Counted from the first letter of the stretch, positions 1 through 9,226 are shown. The stretch is 64,000 nucleotides of DNA from Kutzneria buriramensis (GCF_003387475.1 NZ_QUNO01000013.1:248001-312000), one strand, 5' to 3'. Made by a program: numbers and translations. The notes: a model not told the origin generated them from the letters alone.

Positions 1-1
1 C

Positions 2-400
2 CGCCGCCACCTGCTGCAGATCGTTGCCATCAAACGACTTCAGGCCGTCGGCAACACCCTCGCCGAGGTACAGCGGCAACTGGTCGGCGCCACCGCGGCG
101 ATGCTGGAGGACATCGCTCGACTGCCGGACGGCGCGCCGAGCCCTCCCCCGGCGCCGCGACCCGCACCCGCCAGGGCGAAGTTCTGGGCCGACGCCCCCG
201 CGGCGCCGGTCGCGCCGACCGACCCCGGCCCGGTGGTGGTGCCCGGGATCCGGCTCGGCACGGGCGCGACGCTGCTGCTCGGCGCCGCGACCCACGCCCC
301 CGACACCGAAGAACTGGCCGCCATCGAGGCCGCGGCCAGACCCCTGCTGGAGACGTTGCGCCGGCTCGGGTTGGACCTGTCCGCCGACCGAGAGGGATGA
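2..400 (+). CDS. MerR-type transcriptional regulator, C-terminal part (5' end outside window)
   Basis: The reading frame is open from the window edge to the TGA at 398-400. The first visible residues (RRHLLQIVAIKRLQ, then a stretch like TLAEVQRQL) resemble the second half of a MerR winged helix-turn-helix, where the ridge 'LLQLxAIKxLQxxGxSLxEIQ' is typical. After that comes a proline/alanine-rich linker and a short C-terminal helix (about residues 100-130). MerR proteins bind promoter spacers as dimers. The gene stops 3 bases before the VIT/vWA gene, so the two are probably cotranscribed. The DNA-recognition helix and true start lie outside the window, so the family call rests on a short segment. 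Confidence 0.65.
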   Translation, partial: RRHLLQIVAIKRLQAVGNTLAEVQRQLVGATAAMLEDIARLPDGAPSPPPAPRPAPARAKFWADAPAAPVAPTDPGPVVVPGIRLGTGATLLLGAATHAPDTEELAAIEAAARPLLETLRRLGLDLSADREG

Positions 401-403
401 CCC

Positions 404-2734
404 GTGCGCGTGCAGCTGACGAACGACGACGACGGACCGACCGAGGACGCCGGCATCGCGGTGCTGCGCACCGAACGCGGCAACCTGCCGCTCGACGAGA
501 TCGACCTGACCGCGGCGATCACCGGCCTGGCCGTGCGAACCGAGCTCGCCCAGGGGTTTCGCAACCCGTTCGACGAGCCGCTGGAGGCGACCTACGTCTT
601 CCCGCTGCCCGACCGCGCCGCCGTGACCACGCTGCGGATGGAGGCGGGCGGCCGGGTCGTCGAGGGCGTGCTCAAGGAGCGCGGCGAGGCGCGGGCCGAC
701 TACGACCAGGCGATGGCCGCCGGCAAACGGGCCTCGATCGCCGAGGAGGAGCGGCCGGGCGTGTTCACCATGCGCGTCGGCAACATCATGCCGGGCGAGC
801 GGGTCACCGTGCGGATCGGCCTCGCCGGCCTACTGCCGTACGAGGACGGCGAGGCCACGTACCGGTTCCCGCTGGTGGTCGCGCCGCGCTACATCCCGGG
901 CGCCCCGCTGGCCGGGCCGCCGGTCGGCGACGGCGTCGCGCCCGACACCGACGCCGTGCCCGACGCCTCGCGGATCAGCCCACCGGTGCTGCTGCCCGGT
1001 TTTCCCAATCCGGTCCGGCTTTCCGCGCTCATCGACATCGACCCGGCGGGTCTGCCGCTGACCGACCTGCGCTCCACGCTGCCGGTCGTCAGCGAGCCGG
1101 CCGACGGCGTGACCCAGCGGCTCCGGCTGGCGCCGGGCGAACGGCTCGACCGCGATTTCGTGCTGCGGCTACGGCTCGGCGCCGATGCGGCGGTGACGAC
1201 GTCGCTGGCGACCCGGCCGGACGCCGACGGTGGCACGTTCACGCTCACCGTGCTGCCGCCGGTGGCGACCGTGCCACCGCGGCCTCGCGATGTCGCGCTG
1301 GTGCTCGACCGGTCGGGCAGCATGGGCGGCTGGAAGATGGCCGCCGCACGGCGCGCGGCGGCACGCATCGTCGACACCCTCACGCCGACCGACCGGTTCG
1401 TGGTCCTGGCCTTCGACAACGTCGTGGAGACCTCGCCGGAGTTACCGCCGGGGCTGACCGCCGCGACCGACCGCAACAGGTTCCGCGCAGTGCGCCATCT
1501 GTCCGCTGTGGACGCCCGGGGCGGCACCGACATGCTGCCGGCCCTGCAGCGTGCCGCGACGGCCCTGGCCGGTGATGATCAGCGGGACCGTGTCCTGGTC
1601 CTGGTCACCGACGGCCAGGTCGGCAACGAGGACCAGATTCTCCAGGCGCTCGCGCCCACGCTCGGTTCCGTCCGCGTGCACACCGTCGGCATCGACACCG
1701 CCGTGAACGCGGCGTTCCTGCGCCGGCTGGCAACGCGGTCCGGCGGCCGGTGCGAGCTGGTGGAGTCCGAGGACCGGCTGGACGAAGCCATGCGGCACAT
1801 CCATCACCGCATCGGCACGCCGCTGGTCACCGATGTGGCCGTCCGGTCCGCCGGGCTCCAGGTGGACGAGCGCAGCCTCGCACCGGCCCGGTTGCCCGAC
1901 CTGTTCGCCGGCGCGCCGGTCGTGATCAGCGGCCGGTACTCCGGCGACAGCGCCGGCGCGGTCCGGGTCGACGGTCGCCTCCCGGACCGGACCGAGTGGC
2001 GCACCACGGTTTCCGCCGTGCCGAGCACGAACTCCAGCCTGCCGGCGATCTGGGCCCGAGCCCGGATCCGGGACCTGGAGGACAGCTACGTCATCCGAAG
2101 CGGCGGCCAGGCGGAGCTCGAGCGCGAGATCGTCGACGTGTCGCTGCGGTTCACCGTGCTGTCGAGATTCACCTCCTTCGTCGCGGTGGACCCGCGCGTG
2201 GTCAACGAAAGCGGTCTTCAGCACCACGTCACCCAACCCGTCGAGACCCCGCACGGCTGGGCCGCGAGCGCGATGGCTCCGATGAGGGCGTTCGCTCCCC
2301 CACCGGCGCCCGGCGGGTTCGCGCCCGCAGCCGCGCCGGTCGCCGGCGACGAGCGCCGTCTGCTGAGGCGCCTCGCAGCCAGCGGGCCTCGCCCGGCCCC
2401 GTCCCCCAAGGCGATGTCCCCACAGGCAACGCCCCTGTTGCCGCCGTCCGTCGCGGTGTACCTGACGGCCGCGCTGGAGCGCCTCCGGACGCTGGCCACC
2501 AGCTCCGAGGCCGAACGCCTCGACCACCTGGTCGCCCTCGCCGAGGACATCGACCGGCGGATCGACGGCTTCGGTCGCGACGGGTTGCCCGAACCGGCGT
2601 TGCAGGCACTGCGCGACCTCGCGGCGGAGCTGGCGAAACCCGGCGACCTCGAGGTCCGCTGGCACCGTGCGGTCGAGGTCCTCCAGGCCCTGGCCGAGCA
2701 GCGGCGAGACCCCCGGCTGTTCTGGAAGCGGTGA
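404..2734 (+). CDS. VIT and von Willebrand factor A domain protein
   Basis: 776 aa from a GTG start 3 bases after the MerR-like gene. Residues 1-140 form a VIT (vault inter-alpha-trypsin) domain: conserved stretches include QGFRNPFDEPLEATYVFPLP and a GVFTMRVGNIMPGE block. A vWA domain follows, with a complete MIDAS site: DRSGS beginning at D302, a threonine in RGGTDM, and an aspartate in LVTDGQVGNED. The C-terminal 250 residues carry an alanine/proline-rich linker and a helical tail. There is no signal peptide or membrane segment, so it is probably cytoplasmic. Metal-dependent protein binding is known for vWA domains; the partner is unknown. The adjacent MerR-like regulator may control it or be bound by it. 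Confidence 0.85.
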   Translation: MRVQLTNDDDGPTEDAGIAVLRTERGNLPLDEIDLTAAITGLAVRTELAQGFRNPFDEPLEATYVFPLPDRAAVTTLRMEAGGRVVEGVLKERGEARADYDQAMAAGKRASIAEEERPGVFTMRVGNIMPGERVTVRIGLAGLLPYEDGEATYRFPLVVAPRYIPGAPLAGPPVGDGVAPDTDAVPDASRISPPVLLPGFPNPVRLSALIDIDPAGLPLTDLRSTLPVVSEPADGVTQRLRLAPGERLDRDFVLRLRLGADAAVTTSLATRPDADGGTFTLTVLPPVATVPPRPRDVALVLDRSGSMGGWKMAAARRAAARIVDTLTPTDRFVVLAFDNVVETSPELPPGLTAATDRNRFRAVRHLSAVDARGGTDMLPALQRAATALAGDDQRDRVLVLVTDGQVGNEDQILQALAPTLGSVRVHTVGIDTAVNAAFLRRLATRSGGRCELVESEDRLDEAMRHIHHRIGTPLVTDVAVRSAGLQVDERSLAPARLPDLFAGAPVVISGRYSGDSAGAVRVDGRLPDRTEWRTTVSAVPSTNSSLPAIWARARIRDLEDSYVIRSGGQAELEREIVDVSLRFTVLSRFTSFVAVDPRVVNESGLQHHVTQPVETPHGWAASAMAPMRAFAPPPAPGGFAPAAAPVAGDERRLLRRLAASGPRPAPSPKAMSPQATPLLPPSVAVYLTAALERLRTLATSSEAERLDHLVALAEDIDRRIDGFGRDGLPEPALQALRDLAAELAKPGDLEVRWHRAVEVLQALAEQRRDPRLFWKR

Positions 2735-2797
2735 CCCGGGCAGGCCGGCGGGCCCGGCGCCCGCCAGCCGCCCTGAGGGCGAGTGACCCGGCCGGCG

Positions 2798-2822
2798 GTT
2801 GCCCGCCCGGTCGGGCGGGCAC
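2798..2822 (+). promoter_or_regulatory. SigB/SigF-type promoter candidate for the 160-aa gene
   Basis: GTTG at 2798-2801, 15-base spacer, GGGCAC at 2817-2822, then 10 bases to the ATG at 2833 with no Shine-Dalgarno. The fourth base of the -10 (C for T) departs from GGGTAN. The spacer is itself an inverted repeat (see separate entry). Confidence 0.4.
2801..2820. repeat. Perfect 9-bp inverted repeat with 2-base spacer
   Basis: GCCCGCCCG at 2801-2809 pairs with CGGGCGGGC at 2812-2820. It lies about 65 bases after the VIT/vWA stop. It could act as a hairpin terminator for that gene (no T-tract follows) or as an operator, because it coincides with the spacer of the proposed promoter for the next gene. 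Confidence 0.4.
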
Positions 2823-2832
2823 TACTTGTCTC

Positions 2833-3315
2833 ATGGACACCTTCCGGCACGAGCTCGCGATCTACCTCAACGACCACCTGGCCGGCGCGACCGGCGGCGT
2901 CGAACTCGCGCACCGCCTTGCCCACGAGCACGACAGCGCCGAGCTCACCGGGCTCGCCCGCGACATCCAGGAGGACCGGGACAGCCTGCTGCGCATCATG
3001 ACAGCGCTGGGCGTGCAGCAGGACCACGTGAAGGTCGCCGCCGGCTGGCTCGGCGAGAAGCTGGGCCGGCTCAAGCTCAACGGCCACCTGTTCAGCCGCT
3101 CGCCGTTGAGCTACGTGATCGAGCTGGAGGCGATGCGGCTCGGGGTGGACGGCAAGGCCGCCGGCTGGCAGACCCTGCACTGCCTGTCCGAGCACGACAG
3201 TCGCCTGGACCGGGCCGACCTGGACGACCTGCTGGCCAGAGCCGAGGCCCAGAGGGAAACCCTGGAGCGGCTGCGGCGCCAGGCCGTGACGGCGGTCTTC
3301 GTGAAGTCCTCTTGA
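2833..3315 (+). CDS. Hypothetical all-helical protein, 160 aa
   Basis: I do not recognise a named family. The protein is predicted to be almost entirely alpha-helical, with heptad-like leucines and many charged residues. The repeated pattern of amphipathic helices (residues about 5-30, 35-60, 95-120, 130-155) is compatible with a ferritin-like four-helix bundle, but I do not see a clear ExxH metal-binding pair. The ATG at 2833 is chosen because a promoter-like element ends exactly 10 bases before it; the reading frame itself is open much further upstream as a shadow of the VIT/vWA gene. Standalone gene with probable stress-type control. Confidence 0.7.
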   Translation: MDTFRHELAIYLNDHLAGATGGVELAHRLAHEHDSAELTGLARDIQEDRDSLLRIMTALGVQQDHVKVAAGWLGEKLGRLKLNGHLFSRSPLSYVIELEAMRLGVDGKAAGWQTLHCLSEHDSRLDRADLDDLLARAEAQRETLERLRRQAVTAVFVKSS

Positions 3316-3335
3316 CCGGAACAGTTCCGGACGCC

Positions 3336-3360
3336 GATTGGCCGCCGCCGCACGGGGTAT
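3336..3360 (+). promoter_or_regulatory. SigB/SigF-type promoter candidate for the DUF6292 gene
   Basis: GATT at 3336-3339, 15-base spacer, GGGTAT at 3355-3360. The distance to the GTG at 3382 is 21 bases, leaving room for a short leader with a GAGG sequence at 3376-3379. Confidence 0.55.
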
Positions 3361-3381
3361 CTGCCTGGGGCAATCGAGGCG

Positions 3382-3750
3382 GTGACGAACGTGATGGAAC
3401 TGGACTTCGACGACTCCGGCTTACGAGATCTGCGCGCCTACGTGCGGCAGGTCGGCGCGGCGCTGGGTCTGCGCTGCGACTGCGCGTGCGTGCTGACGGA
3501 GCGGCCGGTCAGCGTCTACCTGGCCGTGGACGGACACCTGCCGCGCTACCCCGACCGCGACGTCGCCCTGCTGTGGGACGAGAACAGCGGCTGGTCGGCG
3601 GCGGTCGAGACGTACAGCGGCGAGGACCTGATCGTCGTCGCGGACATGGGGCCCGAGGTCTGGCCGGTGCCGGGACGGGTCGCGGCCTGGGCGACAAGGC
3701 TGCTGGAACCCGCTGATTCGACGCCCCCGCGCCGGGTACCCGTGCGGTGA
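3382..3750 (+). CDS. DUF6292 family protein
   Basis: 122 aa from GTG 3382; GTG 3391 or ATG 3394 are alternative starts, and the GAGG at 3376-3379 fits 3391/3394 better. The sequence pattern (an N-terminal helix RDLRAYVRQVGAALGL, then beta-rich segments around LALDGHLP-, ALLWDENSGW- and DLIVVADM-like blocks) matches the small actinobacterial DUF6292 domain, of unknown function. No signal or membrane segment. It lies between two stress-type promoters: its own, and one inside its 3' end that drives the next operon. Confidence 0.65.
   Translation: MTNVMELDFDDSGLRDLRAYVRQVGAALGLRCDCACVLTERPVSVYLAVDGHLPRYPDRDVALLWDENSGWSAAVETYSGEDLIVVADMGPEVWPVPGRVAAWATRLLEPADSTPPRRVPVR
3715..3739 (+). promoter_or_regulatory. 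SigB/SigF-type promoter for the TPP enzyme-ctaD-DUF6328 operon
   Basis: GATT at 3715-3718, 15-base spacer, GGGTAC at 3734-3739, inside the 3' end of the DUF6292 gene. It is followed 37 bases later by the ATG at 3777, which has a strong GAGGAGG ribosome binding site, so this transcript would be leadered. Confidence 0.6.
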
Positions 3751-3776
3751 CACGGCAGCTCACGTGAGGAGGCATC

Positions 3777-5570
3777 ATGGCCGAGACCGTCGGCGACTAC
3801 CTGCTGGGCCGGCTGCGGGACTGGCAGGTGGACCAGGTCTTCGCCTACCCCGGTGACGGCATCAACGGCATCGTCGCGGCCTTCGGACGGGCCGACGACA
3901 CGCCTCGCTTCATCCAGGCCCGGCACGAGGAGATGGCCGCCTTCGAGGCGGTCGGCTACGCGAAGTTCAGCGGCAAGGTCGGCATCTGCATGGCGACGTC
4001 CGGCCCGGGCGCGATCCACCTGCTCAACGGGCTCTACGACGCCAAGCTGGACCACGTGCCGGTGGTGGCGATCGTCGGCCAGACCGCGCGCAGCGCGATG
4101 GGGGCCAGCTACCAGCAGGAGGTGGACCTCCAGAGCCTGTTCAAGGACGTCGCGAGCGCCTACCTGGTCGAGGTCAACGTCCCCGAGCAGCTGCCCAACG
4201 CGCTGGACCGCGCCATCCGGGTCGCCGAGGCCGAGCGCACGCCGACGGCCGTCATCATCCCCAGCGACCTCCAGGAACAGCCGTACTCGCCGCCGCAGCA
4301 CGTGTTCAAGCAGTCCCCGTCCAGCCCGCCGAGCCACCCGCACACGGTGACCGTGCCGGACCTGGCGGAGATCGAGCGCGCCGCCGACGTGATCAACGCG
4401 GGCAGCAAGGTCGCCATCCTGTGCGGCCAGGGCGCGCGGGCCGCCGCCGACGAGGTGCGCCAGCTGGCCGAGCTGACCGGCGCGGGCGTGGCCAAGGCGT
4501 TGCTGGGCAAGGACGTGCTACCCGACGATCTGTCCTATGTGACCGGTTCGATCGGACTGCTCGGCACCCGACCCAGCTACGAGCTGATGACCGGCTGCGA
4601 CACGCTGGTGATCATCGGCTCGAACTTCCCGTACTCGCAGTTCCTGCCGGAGTACGGCAAGGCCCGCGCCATCCAGATCGACATCGACGGCAAGTTCATC
4701 GGCATGCGCTACCCGACCGAGGTCAACCTGGTCGCCGACGCCAAGGCGACGCTGGCCGCGCTGCTGCCGAAGATCGAGCGCAAGGGCGACCGCTCGTGGC
4801 GGGAGACGATCGAGTCGAACGTCGCCAAGTGGTGGGAGACGATGGAGCGGGAGTCCATGGTGGACGCCGATCCGGTCAACCCGATGCGCATCACCTGGGA
4901 GCTGTCCGCCTGCATCCCGGACAACGCCATCGTCACCTCCGACTCCGGCTCCGCCGCGAACTGGTACGCCCGCACGCTGAAGATGCGCGCCGGCATGCGC
5001 GGCTCGCTGTCGGGCACGCTGGCCACCATGGGCCCGGGCGTGCCGTACGCGATCGGCGCGAAGTTCGCCCACCCCGACCGGCCGGCGATCGCGCTGGTCG
5101 GCGACGGGGCCATGCAGATGAACGGGCTGGCCGAGCTGATCACCATCAAGCGCTACTACGAGCGCTGGTCGGATCCCCGCTGCGTGATCTGCGTGCTGCA
5201 CAACAACGACCTGAACCAGGTGACGTGGGAGCTGCGGGCGATGGGCGGCGCGCCCAAGTTCGAGGAGTCCCAGGTGCTGCCGGACATCGACTACGCCGCC
5301 ATCGCGCGGTCCTTCGGCCTGGGCGGCATCGTCGTCACGGAGCCGGACCGACTGGGCGCGGCCTGGGAGGAGGCGTTCGCCGCCGACCGGCCGGTGGTGC
5401 TGGACGTGCACTGCGACCCGAACGTGCCGCCGATCCCGCCGCACGCGACGTTCGAGCAGGTCAAGGCGGCCGCGGAGTCGGTGCTCAAGGGCGACCCGGA
5501 CGCCTTCGGCCTGGTCACGCAGGGCATCAAGACGAAGCTCCAGGAATTCGTGCCCGGCAGCCGTAAGTGA
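3777..5570 (+). CDS. Thiamine pyrophosphate-dependent enzyme, pyruvate oxidase-like
   Basis: 597 aa. The three-domain architecture of the PoxB/acetolactate synthase superfamily is complete. The N-terminal Pyr domain begins around residue 3, with the catalytic glutamate in [16 protein letters not shown]. The central domain spans about 190-330. The C-terminal PP domain carries the thiamine motif GDGAMQMNG followed by [10 protein letters not shown]. The sequence fits the subgroup annotated as thiamine pyrophosphate-requiring proteins or pyruvate oxidase (pyruvate to acetate and CO2, feeding electrons to quinone). Acetolactate synthase is less likely because there is no small subunit nearby and the next gene is a terminal oxidase subunit. 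The ATG has GAGGAGG 5 bases upstream. It overlaps ctaD by 4 bp. Confidence 0.85.
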   Translation: MAETVGDYLLGRLRDWQVDQVFAYPGDGINGIVAAFGRADDTPRFIQARHEEMAAFEAVGYAKFSGKVGICMATSGPGAIHLLNGLYDAKLDHVPVVAIVGQTARSAMGASYQQEVDLQSLFKDVASAYLVEVNVPEQLPNALDRAIRVAEAERTPTAVIIPSDLQEQPYSPPQHVFKQSPSSPPSHPHTVTVPDLAEIERAADVINAGSKVAILCGQGARAAADEVRQLAELTGAGVAKALLGKDVLPDDLSYVTGSIGLLGTRPSYELMTGCDTLVIIGSNFPYSQFLPEYGKARAIQIDIDGKFIGMRYPTEVNLVADAKATLAALLPKIERKGDRSWRETIESNVAKWWETMERESMVDADPVNPMRITWELSACIPDNAIVTSDSGSAANWYARTLKMRAGMRGSLSGTLATMGPGVPYAIGAKFAHPDRPAIALVGDGAMQMNGLAELITIKRYYERWSDPRCVICVLHNNDLNQVTWELRAMGGAPKFEESQVLPDIDYAAIARSFGLGGIVVTEPDRLGAAWEEAFAADRPVVLDVHCDPNVPPIPPHATFEQVKAAAESVLKGDPDAFGLVTQGIKTKLQEFVPGSRK

Positions 5571-7243
5571 CTACCACAAGAAACCCGCCGCCCTTGACGC
5601 TGCCGCCGGTCCACGCCCGGCGGCGGCCCAAGGGCAGCGTGCTCGAGGAGACGCTGTTCACCACCGATCACAAGCGGATCGGTGAGATGTACCTGGTCAC
5701 CACGTTCGCGTTCTTCCTGCTCGGCGGCGTGCTGGCGCTGCTGATGCGGACGGAGCTGGCGCAGCCGGGACTCCAGTTCCTGTCCCAGGAGCAGTACAAC
5801 CAGCTGTTCACCATGCACGGCACCATCATGCTGCTGCTGTACGCGACGCCGAACGTCTTCGCCTTCGCCAACCTGGTGCTGCCGTTGCAGATCGGCGCGC
5901 CGGACGTGGCGTTCCCCCGTCTCAACGCGTTGTCGTACTGGCTGTACCTGTTCGGCGGCCTGATCGTCGTCTCCGGCTTCCTCACGCCCGGCGGCGCCGC
6001 CGACTTCGGCTGGTTCGCCTACGCCCCGCTCAACGAGCTCTCCCACTCCCCCGGCGTCGGCGCCAATCTCTGGGCCGTCGGCCTGATCCTGTCCGGCCTG
6101 AGCACGATTCTCGGCTCCGTCAACATGGTCACGACGGTGATCTGCCTGCGCGCGCCCGGCATGACCATGTTCCGGATGCCCATCTTCACCTGGAACATCC
6201 TGTTCACCTCGGTGCTGGCGCTGGCCGCGTTCCCGATCCTGACCTCCGCGCTGTTCGGACTGCTGGCCGACCGGACGCTGGGCGCACACGTGTTCGACCC
6301 CGCCAACGGCGGCGCGATCCTGTGGCAGCACCTGTTCTGGTTCTTCGGCCATCCCGAGGTGTACATCGTGGCCCTGCCCTACTTCGGCATCGTCACGGAG
6401 ATCTTCCCGGTGTTCAGCCGAAAACCGTGCTTCGGCTACAAGGGCCTGGTCTATGCCACCATCGCCATCTCCGGTCTGTCCATGACGGTGTGGGCGCACC
6501 ACATGTTCGCCACCGGCGCGGTGCTGCTGCCGTTCTTCTCGTTCACCAGCTTCCTGATCGCGGTGCCGACCGGCATCAAGTTCTTCAACTGGATCGGCAC
6601 CATGTGGCGCGGGCAGCTGACCTTCGAGACGCCGATGCTGTTCGCGATCGGGTTCCTGCTGACGTTCCTGTTCGGCGGCCTGTCCGGGGTCATCCTGGCC
6701 TCGCCGCCCCTGGACTTCCACGTCACCGACTCGTACTTCGTGATCGCGCACCTGCACTACGTGCTGTTCGGCACCATCGTGTTCTCCACCTTCGCCGGCG
6801 TCTACTTCTGGTTCCCGAAGATCACCGGGCGGATGATGGACGAGCGGCTGGGCAAGCTGCACTTCTGGCTGACGTTCATCGGCTTCCACACCACCTTCCT
6901 GGTGCAGCACTGGCTCGGCGCGGAGGGCATGCCCCGCCGCTACGCCGACTACCTGACCACCGACGGATTCACCACGCTGAACACCATCTCCACCGTCGGC
7001 TCGTACATCCTGGCCCTGTCCATGCTGCCGTTCCTGTGGAACGTGTTCCGCAGCCACCGGTACGGCGAGATCGTGCACGTGGACGACCCGTGGGGCTTCG
7101 GGAACTCGCTGGAGTGGGCCACGTCCTGCCCGCCGCCGCGGCACAACTTCCACTCGCTGCCCCGGATCCGCTCCGAACGGCCGGCCTTCGACCTGCACTA
7201 CCCGCACATCGATCCGGCGCCCGTCCACGAGAGATCCGGATGA
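5567..7243 (+). CDS. ctaD: Cytochrome c oxidase subunit I (heme-copper oxidase)
   Basis: 558 aa, twelve predicted membrane helices. Heme and copper ligands are visible: His in [11 protein letters not shown] (low-spin heme), the HPEVY motif of the Cu-B site with its cross-linked Tyr, the HH pair in WAHHMFATG, and the paired His in [10 protein letters not shown] for the two hemes. This is the catalytic subunit that reduces O2 and pumps protons. It starts at GTG 5567, overlapping the TPP-enzyme stop as GTGA. No subunit II, III or heme synthesis genes are in the window, so it probably is a second copy that borrows subunits or replaces the housekeeping CtaD under stress. Confidence 0.93.
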   Translation: MTTTRNPPPLTLPPVHARRRPKGSVLEETLFTTDHKRIGEMYLVTTFAFFLLGGVLALLMRTELAQPGLQFLSQEQYNQLFTMHGTIMLLLYATPNVFAFANLVLPLQIGAPDVAFPRLNALSYWLYLFGGLIVVSGFLTPGGAADFGWFAYAPLNELSHSPGVGANLWAVGLILSGLSTILGSVNMVTTVICLRAPGMTMFRMPIFTWNILFTSVLALAAFPILTSALFGLLADRTLGAHVFDPANGGAILWQHLFWFFGHPEVYIVALPYFGIVTEIFPVFSRKPCFGYKGLVYATIAISGLSMTVWAHHMFATGAVLLPFFSFTSFLIAVPTGIKFFNWIGTMWRGQLTFETPMLFAIGFLLTFLFGGLSGVILASPPLDFHVTDSYFVIAHLHYVLFGTIVFSTFAGVYFWFPKITGRMMDERLGKLHFWLTFIGFHTTFLVQHWLGAEGMPRRYADYLTTDGFTTLNTISTVGSYILALSMLPFLWNVFRSHRYGEIVHVDDPWGFGNSLEWATSCPPPRHNFHSLPRIRSERPAFDLHYPHIDPAPVHERSG

Positions 7244-7713
7244 GCGGGCCGGAGCGGGACACCAACCAGCGGCTGGCCCGCAACGTCGGGGAGCTGTTAC
7301 AGGAGCTGCGCGTCGCCCAGAACGGCGTGCAGGTCCTGTTCGGCTTCCTGCTGTCGGTGGTGTTCACCGACAGCTACCGCAAGGCCGGCGACTTCGTGCA
7401 CGTCACGCACGTGGTCGTGGTGATCCTGACCGCGTCCTCGGCCGGTTTCCTGATCGCCCCGGCGGCCTGGCACCGCGTGCTGTTCCGCCGGGGCGCGCGC
7501 GAGGAGATCGTGGGCCGGGCCAGCAGGTTCGTCGTGATCGGACTGGTCCTGCTGGCCGCGGCGATGGCCGGCACCGTGCTGGTCATCGGTTACGTCGTGT
7601 TCGGCGGCATCGTCGGCGGCGTGCTCGGCGGCGGCATCGGACTGCTGTTCGTCTCGCTGTGGTTCGCGCTGCCGAAGGCGTTCGACGGAAGGGATCAGGA
7701 CTCGCCACGGTAG
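7240..7713 (+). CDS. DUF6328 family membrane protein
   Basis: 157 aa from ATG 7240, which overlaps the ctaD stop as ATGA. The N-terminal 35 residues are a soluble amphipathic helix ([20 protein letters not shown]), followed by four hydrophobic segments at about 30-50, 55-80, 95-120 and 125-145, the last two glycine-rich. The pattern matches DUF6328, a small four-TM family of unknown role. Its position as third gene of the operon suggests a link to the oxidase, but this is inference. Its last 19 bases overlap the end of the convergent SRPBCC gene. Confidence 0.75.
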   Translation: MSGPERDTNQRLARNVGELLQELRVAQNGVQVLFGFLLSVVFTDSYRKAGDFVHVTHVVVVILTASSAGFLIAPAAWHRVLFRRGAREEIVGRASRFVVIGLVLLAAAMAGTVLVIGYVVFGGIVGGVLGGGIGLLFVSLWFALPKAFDGRDQDSPR

Positions 7714-8258
7714 TCCTCGGGCTTGACGCCCGGCATGTCCCCCAGCACCGGATCGGTCTCCGGCGGCTGGTTCGGCATCTGCTGCGGGATGGGGGTCGTG
7801 GGCGGCGCCATCGGCACCTCACCCCGCCAGGCCCCGGTCTCGTGGCCGCGCTTCTCGATGAACTCCTTGAACCGCTTCAGGTCGCCGCCGATCCGACTGT
7901 CCACGACGCCGAGCGCGGTGCCGGCCTTCTCCGTGAACGTGCCCGGCTCGTACTGCATGGCCAGCGACACCCGGGTGGTCGCCTGGTCGATCGGCTGGAA
8001 CGTCACCACGCCGCCGTGCGGCGGCCCGCCGACCGTGTTCCACGCGACCAGCTCGTCCGGATGCTGGGCGATGATCTGCGCGTCGAACTCGCGCGTGACG
8101 CCACCGATCTTCGTCAGCCAGTGCGTGTGGGTGTCGTCGACCTGGACGACCCGCTCCACCCCGTCCATGAACTCCGGGAAGGACTCGAACTGGGTCCACT
8201 GGTTGTAGGCGGTGCGCACCGGCACGTTGACGTCGATGGACTTCTCGATCGTGGTCAT
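7695..8258 (-). CDS. SRPBCC (polyketide cyclase/START-like) protein with proline-rich tail
   Basis: 187 aa. Residues 1-140 form an SRPBCC helix-grip fold: MTTIEKSIDVNVPVRTAYNQW, then FPEFMDGVERV and a long C-terminal helix containing DLKRFKEFIEKR. This group is common in actinobacteria and is often annotated as cyclase/dehydrase. From about residue 152 there is a proline-rich tail, PPTTPIP and later PPETDPVLGDMPG. The same tail occurs in the separate 58-aa protein at 57993-58169 (see findings). The start at 8258 is fixed by a GGGTAT element ending 9 bases upstream with no Shine-Dalgarno. The gene is convergent with DUF6328 and divergent from the antiporter operon. Confidence 0.82.
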   Translation of the reverse strand: MTTIEKSIDVNVPVRTAYNQWTQFESFPEFMDGVERVVQVDDTHTHWLTKIGGVTREFDAQIIAQHPDELVAWNTVGGPPHGGVVTFQPIDQATTRVSLAMQYEPGTFTEKAGTALGVVDSRIGGDLKRFKEFIEKRGHETGAWRGEVPMAPPTTPIPQQMPNQPPETDPVLGDMPGVKPEDYRGES

Positions 8259-8267
8259 GTGTCCCGA

Positions 8268-8291
8268 ATACCCGGGTGGCCGCAGCTCAAC
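8268..8291 (-). promoter_or_regulatory. SigB/SigF-type promoter of the SRPBCC gene
   Basis: On the minus strand: GTTG (8288-8291), 14-base spacer, GGGTAT (8268-8273), 9 bases to ATG 8258. No ribosome binding site lies in the 9-base interval, so a leaderless mRNA is expected. Confidence 0.65.
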
Positions 8292-8294
8292 CGG

Positions 8295-8320
8295 GTTTCG
8301 CGCGCCGGTCGGCCGGGCAC
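8295..8320 (+). promoter_or_regulatory. SigB/SigF-type promoter candidate of the antiporter operon
   Basis: GTTT at 8295-8298, 16-base spacer, GGGCAC at 8315-8320, 8 bases to ATG 8329. The -10 has C instead of T at position 4. It is back to back with the SRPBCC promoter. Confidence 0.4.
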
Positions 8321-8328
8321 CCGGCGGC

Positions 8329-8697
8329 ATGGCAGGAGCCGTGGAGACAGCCGTGTGGTGGGCGGTCCTGGTCGGCATCTGGCTGACCACGCTGAGTTCC
8401 GTCGACGCGCAGGACCTCGTCCTCGCGGCCGCGCTGGCGGTGCCGTGGGCCATCGCGGCGACGCTGGTGCGGCGCGCCTACGGCGGCCGGTGGCGGCCCG
8501 CTCAGGCCTGGACGTTGCCGTGGCAGGTGCTGCGCGGTTGTGCCGCGCTGTTCAGCCGGCACGCCGAGCTGCGGGAGATCCAGGTGCAGCCGATCCGGAA
8601 GGCGGTCAAGACGGTGGTCGTGTCCGCCTCGCCGAACACGGTCGTGTTGGACGACAAGGGATCCTCGTTGCGGGTGCACGCGTTGGGGCGCGAGTGA
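8329..8697 (+). CDS. mnhE: Na+/H+ antiporter subunit E (MnhE/MrpE family)
   Basis: 122 aa. Two N-terminal membrane helices, then a soluble C-terminal domain with the typical MnhE pattern IQVQPIRKAVKTVVVSASPNTVVLDDKG. It is the first gene of a seven-gene operon for a multisubunit cation/proton antiporter. The ATG at 8329 follows the promoter-like element by 8 bases; GTG 8341 is an alternative. The stop overlaps mnhF as GTGA. Confidence 0.85.
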   Translation: MAGAVETAVWWAVLVGIWLTTLSSVDAQDLVLAAALAVPWAIAATLVRRAYGGRWRPAQAWTLPWQVLRGCAALFSRHAELREIQVQPIRKAVKTVVVSASPNTVVLDDKGSSLRVHALGRE

Positions 8698-8948
8698 ACG
8701 GCTGGGAGATCGCGACGCTGGCCCTGATGGTCGGCGGCGTGGCGCCGGCGCTGGTGCTGGTCGCCCGCGGCGGTCCGGTGGACCGGCTCATCGGGCTGGA
8801 GCTGGGGGCGTCGGTGACGACGCTGACGCTGTTGGTGGCGATCCAGGGCGACGGGCAGTCCTCGTACCTGATCGTGCCGCTGGTGCTGGTGCTGCTGTCG
8901 TTCGCCGGCACGCTCGTGTACACCCGCCTGCTGGGGCCGAAGCCGTGA
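8694..8948 (+). CDS. mnhF: Antiporter subunit F (MnhF/MrpF)
   Basis: 84 aa, three predicted membrane helices, with the family signature GGPVDRLIGLELGASVTTL between helices one and two. It starts at GTG 8694 overlapping mnhE and ends overlapping mnhG. A small membrane subunit required for assembly of the Mrp complex. Confidence 0.85.
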   Translation: MNGWEIATLALMVGGVAPALVLVARGGPVDRLIGLELGASVTTLTLLVAIQGDGQSSYLIVPLVLVLLSFAGTLVYTRLLGPKP

Positions 8949-9226
8949 TCGCCTGGGTGTTGCTCGCGGCGGGCACCCTCGTGGTCGTCGCCTCATCGGT
9001 GGCCGCGGTGCTGGTCAGGGACTTCTACCGCCGGCTGCACTTCCTGACGCCGGTGACGTCGATCGGCGCGCCGCTGATCGGGCTGGCGCTGGCCGTCGAG
9101 AACGGGTGGGGCCTGACGACGGCGATCGTGCTGCTGACGGTGGCGCTGCTGGCCTTCACCGCGCCCGTCCTGACGGCGGCGGTCGGACGGGTCGGGGCGC
9201 AGCGCGACGGGATCGTGGACTCGTGA
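8945..9226 (+). CDS. mnhG: Antiporter subunit G (MnhG/MrpG)
   Basis: 93 aa, three hydrophobic segments. The segment VRDFYRRLHFLTPVTSIGAPLIGLAL corresponds to the MnhG/YufB signature (DxYxRLHxxT...G). GTG start at 8945 within a GTGA overlap; the stop overlaps the DUF4040 gene in the same way, indicating translational coupling. Confidence 0.85.
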   Translation: MIAWVLLAAGTLVVVASSVAAVLVRDFYRRLHFLTPVTSIGAPLIGLALAVENGWGLTTAIVLLTVALLAFTAPVLTAAVGRVGAQRDGIVDS

